Positions 42,798-51,600 of a stretch of DNA of 64,000 nucleotides are shown here, one piece after another. The stretch covers positions 85,325 through 149,324 of the forward strand of contig NZ_DFBS01000033.1 in NCBI RefSeq assembly GCF_002366715.1, read 5' to 3'. The notes beneath the pieces were generated by a model. It was not told where the DNA came from. It searched no databases and saw only the letters and a list, made by a program, of their open reading frames with translations. The stretch is from Halomonas sp. UBA3074 (lineage in GTDB: Bacteria; Pseudomonadota; Gammaproteobacteria; Pseudomonadales; Halomonadaceae). The translations under genes were made by a program, and so were the position numbers. Position 1 is the stretch's first letter. Each line of letters opens with the position of its first letter.

Positions 42798-44003
42798 ATG
42801 AACGCTACCGAAGCCCGCCAGCTTCCGCTAAAGAGCTTAAAAGTGCTTGAGCTTGGCCAACTGATTGCAGGGCCTTTCGCCACCAAACTGCTGGGGGAGT
42901 TCGGCGCCGACGTGATCAAGATCGAACCGCCCGGCACCGGCGACCCACTTCGCAAATGGCGAATGATAGAGGATGGCACCTCGCTGTGGTGGCATGTGCA
43001 AACCCGCAACAAGCGCTCGGTGGCGCTGGATTTAAGAAGCGAAGAGGGTCAGGCCTTAGTGCGAAAGCTCGCCACTGAGGCGGACGTGGTGGTGGAAAAC
43101 TTCCGCCCCGGCACGCTGGAAAATTGGGGGCTGGGCTGGGAAGCGCTCTCCAAACTCAACCCTCAGCTAATCATGGTGCATATTTCCGGCTACGGGCAAA
43201 CAGGGCCGTATCGCGATAAGCCCGGTTTTGGCGTGATTGGCGAAGCCATGGGCGGGCTGCGTTACCTCACCGGTCAGCCGGGCGAGCCTTCGGTACGCGT
43301 AGGCGTCAGCATTGGTGATTCGCTTTCCGCGCTCTACGCCGTCATCGGCACGTTGTTAGCACTTCAGGAGCGCAACCGCAGCGGCTTGGGCCAAGAGATC
43401 GACGTCGCGCTGTATGAGTCGGTGTTTGCGATGATGGAGAGCCTGCTGCCGGAATTCGATGCCAGTGGCCAGGTGCGTGAACCCAGCGGCAGTGCCCTAC
43501 CCGGCATTACCCCATCCAACGCCTACCGCTGCCAAGGCGGTGATTACGTGCTGATTGCTGGCAATGGCGACAGTATCTTCAAGCGCTTGATGGGCGTGAT
43601 TGGCCGTGATGATCTCGCCAACGACCCGGACCTGGCCCATAACGATGGGCGTAGTCATCAAGCTGAAATGATTGATGCCGCGATTCAAACCTGGACCGAA
43701 GAGCGCCCACGGGATGCCATTTTGCAAGCCCTGGATGATGCCCGCGTTCCCGCAGGCTATCCCTATACCGCAGAAGATATCGCCTTTGATCCCCACTACT
43801 TGGCGCGGGAGATGATTCAAACCTTCACTCGCCCCAACGGCAAACCGCTAAAAGTGCCCGGCGTACTGCCCAAGCTTAGCGCTACGCCCGGGCGCATCGG
43901 CGACGGCGGCCCCACTCTTGGTCAGCATACCGATGACGTATTGGATGAGCTGGGCATCGATCACGAAACCCGCGCCAAGCTGCGCCAAGCGGGCATCATC
44001 TAA
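42798..44003 (+). CDS. CaiB/BaiF family CoA transferase (family III)
   Basis: 401 aa. Landmarks: VLELGQLIAGPFATKLLGEFGADVIKIE near the N-terminus, RNKRSVALDLRSEEG and the catalytic Asp region VVVENFRPGTLENWGLGWEAL (the Asp of EADVVVENFRPG is in place), then GYGQTGPYRDKPGFGVIGEAMGG. It transfers CoA, usually from succinyl-CoA, to a carboxylic acid. The lyase 9 bp downstream suggests the acid is 3-hydroxy-3-methylglutarate or citramalate. AGAGGAAAG precedes the ATG. Confidence 0.9.
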   Translation: MNATEARQLPLKSLKVLELGQLIAGPFATKLLGEFGADVIKIEPPGTGDPLRKWRMIEDGTSLWWHVQTRNKRSVALDLRSEEGQALVRKLATEADVVVENFRPGTLENWGLGWEALSKLNPQLIMVHISGYGQTGPYRDKPGFGVIGEAMGGLRYLTGQPGEPSVRVGVSIGDSLSALYAVIGTLLALQERNRSGLGQEIDVALYESVFAMMESLLPEFDASGQVREPSGSALPGITPSNAYRCQGGDYVLIAGNGDSIFKRLMGVIGRDDLANDPDLAHNDGRSHQAEMIDAAIQTWTEERPRDAILQALDDARVPAGYPYTAEDIAFDPHYLAREMIQTFTRPNGKPLKVPGVLPKLSATPGRIGDGGPTLGQHTDDVLDELGIDHETRAKLRQAGII

Positions 44004-44012
44004 GGAGTTTTT

Positions 44013-44954
44013 ATGAAGCAGATAACACCTTGCCCCACCAAAATCGAGATCAACGAAGTCGCTCCCCGGGACGGCCTGCAGATTGAAGCGCGGTTTGTAC
44101 CAACGGAAGAGAAGATCCGCTGGATCGATGCGCTCTCTAGCACTGGCCTGCGCCGCATCGAAGCAACGTCGTTCACATCGCCTAAAGCGATCCCCAACCT
44201 GCGCGATGCCGCTGAAGTGGTGACCGGCATTCAGCGCCGGAAAGGCGTCGATATCACCGTGCTGGTGCCCAACGTAAAAGGCACCGAGCGGGCCCTGGCC
44301 TGTCAGGTGGATGAGATCAATCTGGTGATGTCGGCCAGCAATAGCCACGGGCTGGCCAACCTGCGCATGACGCCGGAGCAGTCGCTAGAGCAGTTCGCGG
44401 CCATTCTGGACGTCACTAAAGGCAGCGGTGTGTTTATCAACGCCTCGCTTTCCACAACCTTTGGCTGCCCCTTTGAAGGCGAGGTGCCCGAGGCGCGGGT
44501 ACTGGAACTTGTTGAGAAGCTTATCTACCTTGGTATTCAGGGCGTCACGCTCTGCGACACCACCGGCATGGCCAACCCTGCCCAAGTCAAACGCCTGTGC
44601 GAAGCGGTGCTTGAGCGCTGGCCGCAAACGCCGTTCACGCTGCACTTTCACAACACGCGCGGAATGGGCTTAGCCAACGCGCTAGCCGCTTGGCAAGCGG
44701 GTATCACCCGTTTCGATGCCTCATTAGGCGGGCTAGGCGGCTGCCCCTTCGCCCCGGGTGCGACGGGCAACGTATGCACCGAGGATCTGGTGCATATGTT
44801 CGAATCCATGGGCGTCGATACCGGCGTCGATCTGGATGCCCTGCTTGAAGTCGCCACCACCCTCCCCGACCTTATCGGCCACGATGTGCCGGGGCAGGTG
44901 GTTAAAGCGGGCAAATCGACCCGGCGCTATGCGATGCCAGCAGCCCATACCTGA
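44013..44954 (+). CDS. Hydroxymethylglutaryl-CoA lyase-family enzyme
   Basis: 313 aa TIM-barrel lyase of the HMGL group. INEVAPRDGLQIE carries the catalytic Arg-Asp, RIEATSFTSPKAIPNLRDA the substrate loop, TLHFHNTRGMGLAN the metal His pair, and the C-terminal loop GGCPFAPGATGNVCTEDLV the catalytic Cys. It cleaves HMG-CoA to acetyl-CoA and acetoacetate; close relatives cleave citramalyl-CoA. It is coupled to a CoA transferase and not to leucine-degradation genes, so it likely degrades an externally supplied acid. AAGGAG precedes the ATG. Confidence 0.9.
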   Translation: MKQITPCPTKIEINEVAPRDGLQIEARFVPTEEKIRWIDALSSTGLRRIEATSFTSPKAIPNLRDAAEVVTGIQRRKGVDITVLVPNVKGTERALACQVDEINLVMSASNSHGLANLRMTPEQSLEQFAAILDVTKGSGVFINASLSTTFGCPFEGEVPEARVLELVEKLIYLGIQGVTLCDTTGMANPAQVKRLCEAVLERWPQTPFTLHFHNTRGMGLANALAAWQAGITRFDASLGGLGGCPFAPGATGNVCTEDLVHMFESMGVDTGVDLDALLEVATTLPDLIGHDVPGQVVKAGKSTRRYAMPAAHT

Positions 44955-45083
44955 TACTCAAAACGGAGAGTTAAGTAACGACGGTAAACTGCCGAAGCAG
45001 ATTTATGCATTTTTTACAGATGCTACTAACATAAAGATTGGCCTATGAGCCGTACAACATAATTACAATAAGGACAGCCTGTC

Positions 45084-46334
45084 ATGACACTCCCTGTATT
45101 AACGCGTCTGACCCTCGCCATTTCCGCCGCCAGCCTTATGTTGACAAGCACCATGAGCGCCGCGGAAGAACAACAAGCCCCTGCCTGGGCGCAAGGGCGC
45201 TCGGCCGAAATGGCTGAATCACCTTTAGCGCCTCATGCCACCCCGATGACCACGACTTCAGAAGAAAATATTCCCGTTGATGACATTCGTTTACCGGACG
45301 GCTTTAGTGCTGAAGTTTGGGCTCATGGCATGCCCGGAGCAAGGATGATGGCATTGGGCGACGATGGCACTTTGTTCGTAGGCACAAGAAGCATTGGCCG
45401 CGTCTATGCCGTGCAGGATAATGGCGAGGAACGTGAACATCAGATCATTGCCGAAGGGCTAACTCAACCCAACGGCCTCGCCTTTAAAGATGGCAGCCTG
45501 TACGTTGCCGCGATCAATCGTATCTTGCGTTATGACGATATCGAATCGCAGGTGGCCGATGGCGACATTGCCGAACCCGAAGAGTTAACAGATGCCTTTG
45601 GCCTGCCTGATGATCAGCATCATGGGTGGAAGTTTCTCGCTTTCGGCCCCGACGATCGCCTTTACATACCGGTAGGTGCCCCCTGCAACGGCTGCGAAGT
45701 GGATGAAGACACCCATGCCACCATCAATAGTTTTGAGCCGGACGGTTCCGATATGCAGGTCGTTGCACGTGGCGTTCGCAATAGCGTTGGCTTCGACTTC
45801 CATCCCGAAACAGGTGAACTGTGGTTCACCGACAATAATCAGGATTGGATCAGCGAGCACGGCCCCAATGATGAACTGAATCGTGTAAGCGAGAACGGCG
45901 CGTTTTATGGCTTCCCGGTATGTCATGGCGTTGGCGTTGTCGACCCAGCACTGGGCTCAGAAGGAGCCTGTGATGGAGTCACCATGCCGGTAGCGACGAT
46001 GGATCCCCACAGCGCGCCACTTGGTATGCGCTTCTACGATGGCGAGATGTTCCCAGATGAGTACCAAAACGCCATTTTTATTGCCCGTCGGGGTTCTTGG
46101 AATCGTTCACTCAGCGCAGGGTATGACGTTCAGGTAGCTAAAATCTCTGAGGATGGCGAGCGCGCTGGCCTGTCGCCATTCATGGTGGGATTTCACGATC
46201 CACGTGAAAACGACTTTTCAGGTCGTCCGGTGGATGTCCTACAGATGCCCGATGGTGCACTACTGGTGGCTGATGAGCAGAACGGTGCAATCTATCGCAT
46301 CAGCTACGAGACCCCTGACTACAGCGCGGAGTAA
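45084..46334 (+). CDS. Sorbosone/glucose dehydrogenase-like beta-propeller protein, exported
   Basis: 416 aa with an N-terminal signal (to about SAAEEQQ) and a six-bladed propeller of the PQQ-dependent aldose-sugar/sorbosone dehydrogenase group: IRLPDGFSAEVWAHG, TLFVGTRSIGRVYAV, ARGVRNSVGFDFHPETGELWFTDN, and FIARRGSWNRS. A CNGC pair at ~residue 197 and Cys near 282 and 292 may form disulfides. The diheme cytochrome c gene 5 bp downstream would accept its electrons. The periplasmic substrate is probably an aldose or aldehyde; PQQ use is inferred from the family. Confidence 0.85.
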   Translation: MTLPVLTRLTLAISAASLMLTSTMSAAEEQQAPAWAQGRSAEMAESPLAPHATPMTTTSEENIPVDDIRLPDGFSAEVWAHGMPGARMMALGDDGTLFVGTRSIGRVYAVQDNGEEREHQIIAEGLTQPNGLAFKDGSLYVAAINRILRYDDIESQVADGDIAEPEELTDAFGLPDDQHHGWKFLAFGPDDRLYIPVGAPCNGCEVDEDTHATINSFEPDGSDMQVVARGVRNSVGFDFHPETGELWFTDNNQDWISEHGPNDELNRVSENGAFYGFPVCHGVGVVDPALGSEGACDGVTMPVATMDPHSAPLGMRFYDGEMFPDEYQNAIFIARRGSWNRSLSAGYDVQVAKISEDGERAGLSPFMVGFHDPRENDFSGRPVDVLQMPDGALLVADEQNGAIYRISYETPDYSAE

Positions 46335-46339
46335 TCATT

Positions 46340-46960
46340 ATGCCCTTATCCCAGCGCGCGCCCTTGTGGCGCGCACTGCAGGCAATGACGTTTAGCGCAC
46401 TTGCACTGCCTTTTGCAGCCACTGCAGACGAGACCTCGCCAGCAGCTGGCCTGCCATTGGACGAGCAAGTTCAGTACTGCGGGTCATGCCACGGCAGCGA
46501 CGGAAATTCGTCTCAGGCCGGTACGCCTTCTCTCGCGGGGCAACCAGCGCTCTCGACCACCAATCAGTTGATCTATTTTCGCGAGCGGCTGCGTCAATCC
46601 GAGATAATGACACCTCAGGCGAGAGGTCTCGCTGACGAGGAGATCCAGGCCCTGGCTGATCATTATGCCGACCAGCCGGTTGCTGAGCCCACCGAAGAGC
46701 GCGACGCCGACCTAGCGACAAAGGGCCAGGATATCGTCGCGAGTAGAGGGTGCGCCAGTTGCCATGGTTCCGACTATAGCGGCCGCGAACAGATGCCCAG
46801 ACTCGCCGGGCAGCGTGAGGACTATCTAGCAGGGGCGATGCAGGCCTATCGAGACCGCACCCGTGGCGGCCCCGACACCACCATGATCGACATCATGCGC
46901 GGCTTTTCAGATGAAGAGATAGAAGCGATGGCCCATTACCTAGCCCACTTTGAAGAGTGA
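46340..46960 (+). CDS. Diheme cytochrome c
   Basis: 206 aa, exported (signal ends near ATADE). Two CxxCH haem sites: CGSCHG at ~residue 51 and CASCHG at ~residue 138, each followed by the usual PRLAGQ/PSLAGQ motif and a C-terminal MRGFSDEEIEAMAHYLAHFE. This is the two-domain c4/c553-like type. Encoded 5 bp after the propeller dehydrogenase gene, so it is the likely electron acceptor in the periplasm. Confidence 0.92.
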   Translation: MPLSQRAPLWRALQAMTFSALALPFAATADETSPAAGLPLDEQVQYCGSCHGSDGNSSQAGTPSLAGQPALSTTNQLIYFRERLRQSEIMTPQARGLADEEIQALADHYADQPVAEPTEERDADLATKGQDIVASRGCASCHGSDYSGREQMPRLAGQREDYLAGAMQAYRDRTRGGPDTTMIDIMRGFSDEEIEAMAHYLAHFEE

Positions 46961-46981
46961 TGAAGTTTCCAACCTGCACTA

Positions 46982-48430
46982 TCAGGCGGCAGGTCCAATC
47001 ACATGCTTCACTTCAAGGTAGGCGCTTAACCCCCAAGGCCCCAATTCACGCCCAATACCGCTACGCTTGAAGCCGCCCCAGGCGGTTTCGGGTAGCACCA
47101 ACTGCTCGCTGTTGTACCAGATGCTGCCAGCCTTGAGCTGACGGCCGATGCGTTTTGCCCGCTCAGGGTCGCCGCTGATGACCGTTGCTGCTAGGCCAAA
47201 GCTGCTGTCGTTGGCGAGCTGAATGGCTTCGGCTTCGCTTGTCACGCTGCGCGCGCAGAGCACCGGGCCGAAGATCTCCTCTTTCCACAGGCGGCTCTCA
47301 AGCGGCACGTCCAGGTAAAGCGTGGGTGCCAGGAAGTAGCCCTGGGTAGGCAGTGTACGATGTTTCGCATCGCGCACGACTGTCAGTCCTTCCTGTTCGG
47401 CCAGATCCAAATAGCGTTGCACGGCGTCGCGCTGTTTGGCGCTGGTCAGCGGGCCTAAGTCGGTGCCTTCGGCAAGCGGGTCGCCCAGCGTTAGCGCATC
47501 CATTCGCTCTCCAAGCGCGGCATAGAGTGCTTCGGCTATGTCTTCGTGTACCAATAACCGCGATGTCGCAGAGCAGATTTGTCCGGCATTAAAGTAAATG
47601 CCCGCCATCACCCAGTCAGCGGCTTGGGCAGGGTCGGCGTCTTCCATCACCAAAATGGGGGATTTACCGCCTAGTTCCAGTGATACGCTCGCGGTGCGGT
47701 CGCTTGCCGCCTGCATGACCGCTTCGCCCACGCGATTACTGCCGGTAAAGGAGATTTTATCCACGCCAGGATGGTGGGTGAGCGGTGCGCCAATGCCCTC
47801 ACCGTCGCCGTTGAGCAAGTTGAGCACACCCGCGGGCAGGGCAATCTCTAAAGCGATTTCTGCTAGCACTAACTCAGGGATCGGTGTCACTTCCGATGGT
47901 TTAAGCACCGCGGTACAGCCAGCGGCCAAAGCAGGCGCTAGCTTCCAGGCGCTGGTGACAAGTGGAAAATTCCACGGCGCAATCAGTCCCACCACGCCCA
48001 CGGGGTCGTGATAGGTGCGCGCTTCAACACCCTCCATTTCAACACTGACTAACTCACCTTGGCGGGCATCCAGCGCTTTAGCCTGCTTGGCGTAGTAGCG
48101 GTAGCAGGCAATGGCATCTTCCAGGTCGATCCCCGCCTCCGCCAACGGCTTACCATTGTTGGTCGCTGACAGCGTGGTAATCGAATCAAGGCGGGCTTCC
48201 AGTGCATCGGCGAACCCTTCCAAATACTTTGCACGTGCGGCACCACCCAACGCCTGCCAACCAGGCTGCGCCTGCTGGGCGGCTTGTACCGCCGCATCGA
48301 CGTCGGCTGCGTCCCCAGCGGTTACTTGGGCAATACGCTCTTCGCGGTAAGGGTTCATCACGTCGAGTAGGCGCGTGCCTTTTGAGGGCACCCACTGGTT
48401 GTTGATAAATTGCTGGTTGAGTAACTGCAT
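46982..48430 (-). CDS. Aldehyde dehydrogenase, probable 4-guanidinobutyraldehyde dehydrogenase (KauB/BADH-like)
   Basis: 482 aa of the betaine-aldehyde/aminoaldehyde dehydrogenase group. Landmarks: VVGLIAPWNFPLVTSAWKLAPALAAGC, catalytic Glu in LELGGKSP (~residue 253) and catalytic Cys in NAGQICSATSRL (~residue 287). It starts 9 bp after the TPP decarboxylase gene and ends the gbuA operon. In that context it would oxidise 4-guanidinobutyraldehyde to 4-guanidinobutyrate, the GbuA substrate. Betaine aldehyde or other aminoaldehydes are possible too. Confidence 0.85.
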   Translation of the reverse strand: MQLLNQQFINNQWVPSKGTRLLDVMNPYREERIAQVTAGDAADVDAAVQAAQQAQPGWQALGGAARAKYLEGFADALEARLDSITTLSATNNGKPLAEAGIDLEDAIACYRYYAKQAKALDARQGELVSVEMEGVEARTYHDPVGVVGLIAPWNFPLVTSAWKLAPALAAGCTAVLKPSEVTPIPELVLAEIALEIALPAGVLNLLNGDGEGIGAPLTHHPGVDKISFTGSNRVGEAVMQAASDRTASVSLELGGKSPILVMEDADPAQAADWVMAGIYFNAGQICSATSRLLVHEDIAEALYAALGERMDALTLGDPLAEGTDLGPLTSAKQRDAVQRYLDLAEQEGLTVVRDAKHRTLPTQGYFLAPTLYLDVPLESRLWKEEIFGPVLCARSVTSEAEAIQLANDSSFGLAATVISGDPERAKRIGRQLKAGSIWYNSEQLVLPETAWGGFKRSGIGRELGPWGLSAYLEVKHVIGPAA

Positions 48431-48439
48431 GATGGGATC

Positions 48440-50068
48440 CTATTCAGAAAATGCGCACGCACGCTGCCAAGCAGCGGCGTCAATTTCAATCAGCAGCGGC
48501 CCGTTGGGCTCGCGATTGTCGAGCGCTTTGGCAAGTTCGGCGGGGCTCTCTACCAGCATGCCGGGGCAACCAAAGCCTTCGGCCAGGGTGAGGAAGTTGG
48601 GCGCCTGAATATCCACCCCTAAGCGCGCTACGCCGTTTGCGTCCATATAGCGACGGATCTCTTCGTAACCGGCGTTGTGCCACAAAACGATGACGACTGG
48701 TAGGCGGGCTTCCACGGCCGTGGCGATTTCCGACAGCGTGAACATCACACCACCATCGCCCACCAGCGCCACCACCGGCAGGTCAGGCTGCGCCAGCTGT
48801 GCTCCCAATGCCGCGGGTAACCCATAACCCAAGGTGCCGTAACCGGTAGAGGCATTGAAATAGCGACGTGGTGCAGGCTGGCTGACCAAGTGGTTACCGG
48901 CATACACCGGCGCGGTGGAATCGCCTACCAAAATGGCTTCGGGAAGGCAGTTGGCAAGCGTTGTATAGAGGGGCACGAAATCGCTAAATGCAGAATCGTT
49001 TGCCAGATCAAGCGCGCCCAACGCTGCAGCGGTTCGCTTAATGCCTTGACGATTGAGCTGCTCTGGGAAGTAGCCAAGCAAAAGCTCCAAACTACGCCCT
49101 GCATCGCCCACCAGACCCAGCGTGGTGCGCTGGTTACGCACCAGTTGTTCGGGATCAAGATCAATCCGAATCAGCGTACCGTTGAGGTGGAAACCATCGT
49201 CAAAGACAACGTCGTAGTCGGTTTCACCCAGTTCGGTCCCTATCGCTAGGATGACGTCCGCCTTGGCGGCAAGCTCACGAACCGCGGGCAGCGCGGCATT
49301 GGCGCCCAAATCCAACGAGTGATCGCGGCCAAGCAACCCTTTGGCATTAATAGTCGTTACCGTGGGGGCATCAAGCTTTTCTACTAATGCTCGCGCTGCT
49401 TCAGGCGCTGAAACGCAGCCACCGCCCAATAGCACCAGGGGCTGCTTCGCTGCTTTTAGCAAACGAGCCGCCTCGGCAAGCCCTTCCGGGTCGGGGGCAG
49501 CTCGGTAAAGTGTCGGCGCTTGCCAGCTAGCTGGCACGCTGACCGGCGCATTGAACAGATCGATGGGGATTTCGATATGCACCGGGCCTGGGCGCGCCCC
49601 ATTGAAAACGGCAAAGGCGCGGGCCAACACCTCGGGCAGTGTATTGGCATCCAGCAGCGTGTGGCTAAAGCGCGCCACACCGCTGATCATCTGCTGCTGG
49701 CTGGGCAATTCGTGCAGCCGCCCCTGCCCTAGGCCCAAGGTATCGCGGCGGTTCACGCTGGAAATCACCAGCATGGGGATGGAGTCCGCCAGGGCTTGGC
49801 CCATGGCGGTGGCAATGTTGGTCATGCCTGGGCCGGTGATAATCAGGCACACGCCAGGCTTACCGCTGGCGCGGGCATAGCCGTCGGCCATAAACCCGGC
49901 GCCCTGCTCATGGCGCGGCGTTATATGCTGCACATCGCTGCCTTCCAGCCCGCGATAAAGCTCTACTGTATGGACACCGGGAATGCCAAACAGCGACCGC
50001 ACGCCGTACGTATCGCGCAGCAGGTGGATCAGCAGTTCGGCGCAGGTCATTGTCGTTGACGCTTTCAT
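48440..50068 (-). CDS. TPP-dependent 2-ketoarginine (5-guanidino-2-oxopentanoate) decarboxylase-like
   Basis: 542 aa from the ATG at 50068 with AAGGGG upstream; a longer frame to 50200 lies in the yjiH gene and is rejected. Three-domain acetolactate-synthase fold: FGIPGVHTVELYRGLEGSDVQHITPRHEQGAGFMADGYAR (Glu of the PYR domain), central FAD-like domain, and TPP motif VALVGDGGVMFTLSEIATAVEARLPVVIVLWHN (GDG...N). Adjacent gbuA and aldehyde dehydrogenase identify it as AruI-like: 2-ketoarginine to 4-guanidinobutyraldehyde plus CO2. The aminotransferase that makes 2-ketoarginine is not in the window. Confidence 0.87.
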   Translation of the reverse strand: MKASTTMTCAELLIHLLRDTYGVRSLFGIPGVHTVELYRGLEGSDVQHITPRHEQGAGFMADGYARASGKPGVCLIITGPGMTNIATAMGQALADSIPMLVISSVNRRDTLGLGQGRLHELPSQQQMISGVARFSHTLLDANTLPEVLARAFAVFNGARPGPVHIEIPIDLFNAPVSVPASWQAPTLYRAAPDPEGLAEAARLLKAAKQPLVLLGGGCVSAPEAARALVEKLDAPTVTTINAKGLLGRDHSLDLGANAALPAVRELAAKADVILAIGTELGETDYDVVFDDGFHLNGTLIRIDLDPEQLVRNQRTTLGLVGDAGRSLELLLGYFPEQLNRQGIKRTAAALGALDLANDSAFSDFVPLYTTLANCLPEAILVGDSTAPVYAGNHLVSQPAPRRYFNASTGYGTLGYGLPAALGAQLAQPDLPVVALVGDGGVMFTLSEIATAVEARLPVVIVLWHNAGYEEIRRYMDANGVARLGVDIQAPNFLTLAEGFGCPGMLVESPAELAKALDNREPNGPLLIEIDAAAWQRACAFSE

Positions 50069-50078
50069 GCATGACCCC

Positions 50079-51461
50079 TTAGAAGAAAAACGTGTGGGCC
50101 ATGAAGGCGATGATCGGCAGCGTAATCGCAGTACGCAGCAGGAACACAACGGCCAGCTCCCAGAACTTGATAGGAATCTTTGACTTGAGCAGCAGCGCAC
50201 CGATCTCAGACATATAGACCAACTGCGTCATAGAGAGGCAGGCAATCACGAACCGGGTCAGCTCGCTTTCAATGTTGGTGGCCAGCACCGCTGGCAGGAA
50301 CATATCGGCAAAGCCTACCAACGTTGCAGGAGCAGCCGCCTGGGCTTCAGGAATACGCAGCAGCTCCAGCACCGGCACCATGGGATAAGAGAGCCAGGTA
50401 AACAGCGGTGTAAATTCGGCCAGGATCAGCGCGACGGTACCAATCGCGAACACCAGCGGCAGCAGCGTAAGGAAAATATCGATCACGTTGAGCAGGGCCA
50501 AACGCGCCAACTCTTTAGGGCCCGGAGCACCAGCGGCACGACGGGTTGCCTGCAGTAAGCTATAGCGGAACAGGCCCACGTTGTCGGTGCGCTCTTCGCT
50601 AAGCTGACAGCCTACCGGCTCGTAATACGCATTGGATTTGCGCGACAGCGGTGGGATACGCGAAACGATGACAGCCGCAACCAACCCCGAGACCACCACC
50701 GTGAAGTAGAACTGCACGAAGAGATGATTGATCTCGACGAAGTTCGTGACCAGCAGGCTGAAAGCGATAGACGCGACGGAGAAGTTAGTCGCAATGACCG
50801 AGGCCTCGCGGCCATTATAGTAGCCCTGCTCATACTGTTGTGCAGTGATCAATACGCCCACGGTGCCCGAGCCCATCCATGAAGCGGTGGCATCAATGGC
50901 ACTGCGCCCTGGCAGGTTAAAGATCACCCGAAACGGCTTGCGCACCATGGTGCCAATAAACTCCATAAAGCCGAACTCGACCAAAAAGGGCAGCAGTAGC
51001 GCGGCAAAGAAAAAGAACGTCAGCAACACCGGTGCCAGGTCGTTAAGCATTACGCCACCCGTGTAAGAGGCGGTGACGAACTCAGGACCAACCTGGAAAA
51101 ACGTCATAATGACAAAGATAGCGCCCAAGATACGCATCGCGACCCAGATGGCACCCACATCGAACATGTCCTTGAAGTGCCCATCCTTTGCCCAGGCAGG
51201 CCTGGCCAGCTTGACGTATAACGTCACCACTACCGATAAACAAAGCACGAACATGGCGATTGCAGGCAGCGCTGAGCCCAACAGGGCCTGCAGACCATCG
51301 GCCATCATCCCCATGCCAATATTGATCGAGTCCCCAACCTGGAAAGGGACCAAAAACAGCAGTACCCCAATGATGGAGGGAATCAGAAATTTCAGTAAGT
51401 GCGCGGGAGGTATCGGTGCCGACGGGCTCGGCTGTTCCGATTTTACGTTGCTATACGACAT
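50079..51461 (-). CDS. YjiH family membrane protein (nucleoside-recognition/gate domain), candidate guanidino-compound transporter
   Basis: 460 aa from the ATG at 51461 (AGGTG 6 bp upstream). About 10-12 membrane segments: FLIPSIIGVLLFLVPFQV, ALPAIAMFVLCLSVVVTLYV, the gate segment PGRSAIDATASWMGSGTVGVLITAQQYEQGYY and the C-terminal SEIGALLLKSKIPIKFWELAVVF. The family has no firm function. It lies between gbuA and the 2-ketoarginine decarboxylase gene under the sigma-54 promoter, so import of arginine, 2-ketoarginine or 4-guanidinobutyrate is the most economical proposal. Confidence 0.85.
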   Translation of the reverse strand: MSYSNVKSEQPSPSAPIPPAHLLKFLIPSIIGVLLFLVPFQVGDSINIGMGMMADGLQALLGSALPAIAMFVLCLSVVVTLYVKLARPAWAKDGHFKDMFDVGAIWVAMRILGAIFVIMTFFQVGPEFVTASYTGGVMLNDLAPVLLTFFFFAALLLPFLVEFGFMEFIGTMVRKPFRVIFNLPGRSAIDATASWMGSGTVGVLITAQQYEQGYYNGREASVIATNFSVASIAFSLLVTNFVEINHLFVQFYFTVVVSGLVAAVIVSRIPPLSRKSNAYYEPVGCQLSEERTDNVGLFRYSLLQATRRAAGAPGPKELARLALLNVIDIFLTLLPLVFAIGTVALILAEFTPLFTWLSYPMVPVLELLRIPEAQAAAPATLVGFADMFLPAVLATNIESELTRFVIACLSMTQLVYMSEIGALLLKSKIPIKFWELAVVFLLRTAITLPIIAFMAHTFFF

Positions 51462-51511
51462 AGGGTTCACCTATTGGAAGTGATTATTGGAGGTGGGCTA
51501 GCGGCGTCCTA

Positions 51512-51532
51512 GCAGGAAGTAGACCTTCCTGC
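51512..51532. other. Stem-loop between gbuA and yjiH
   Basis: GCAGGAAG (51512-51519) and CTTCCTGC (51525-51532) form an 8-bp stem with a 5-nt loop in the gbuA-yjiH junction. On the minus strand no T-tract follows it, so attenuation or 3'-end protection of gbuA mRNA is more likely than full termination. Confidence 0.6.
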
Positions 51533-51600
51533 CATCTGTCTTTTTTATTAGCGCCTTGTTAGATCGGCGCTTTTTAAATCAAAACTGTCTGACCATCGGC

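Noticed and set aside
48440..50068. Acetolactate synthase (ilvB) role
   Set aside because: No small subunit or ilv gene adjoins. The operon with gbuA and an aminoaldehyde-type dehydrogenase fits 2-ketoarginine decarboxylation.
50069..50200. N-terminal extension of the TPP decarboxylase to 50200
   Set aside because: Cys/Ser-rich translation antiparallel in character to a real domain, overlapping yjiH; the ATG at 50068 has AAGGGG and the standard family N-terminus.
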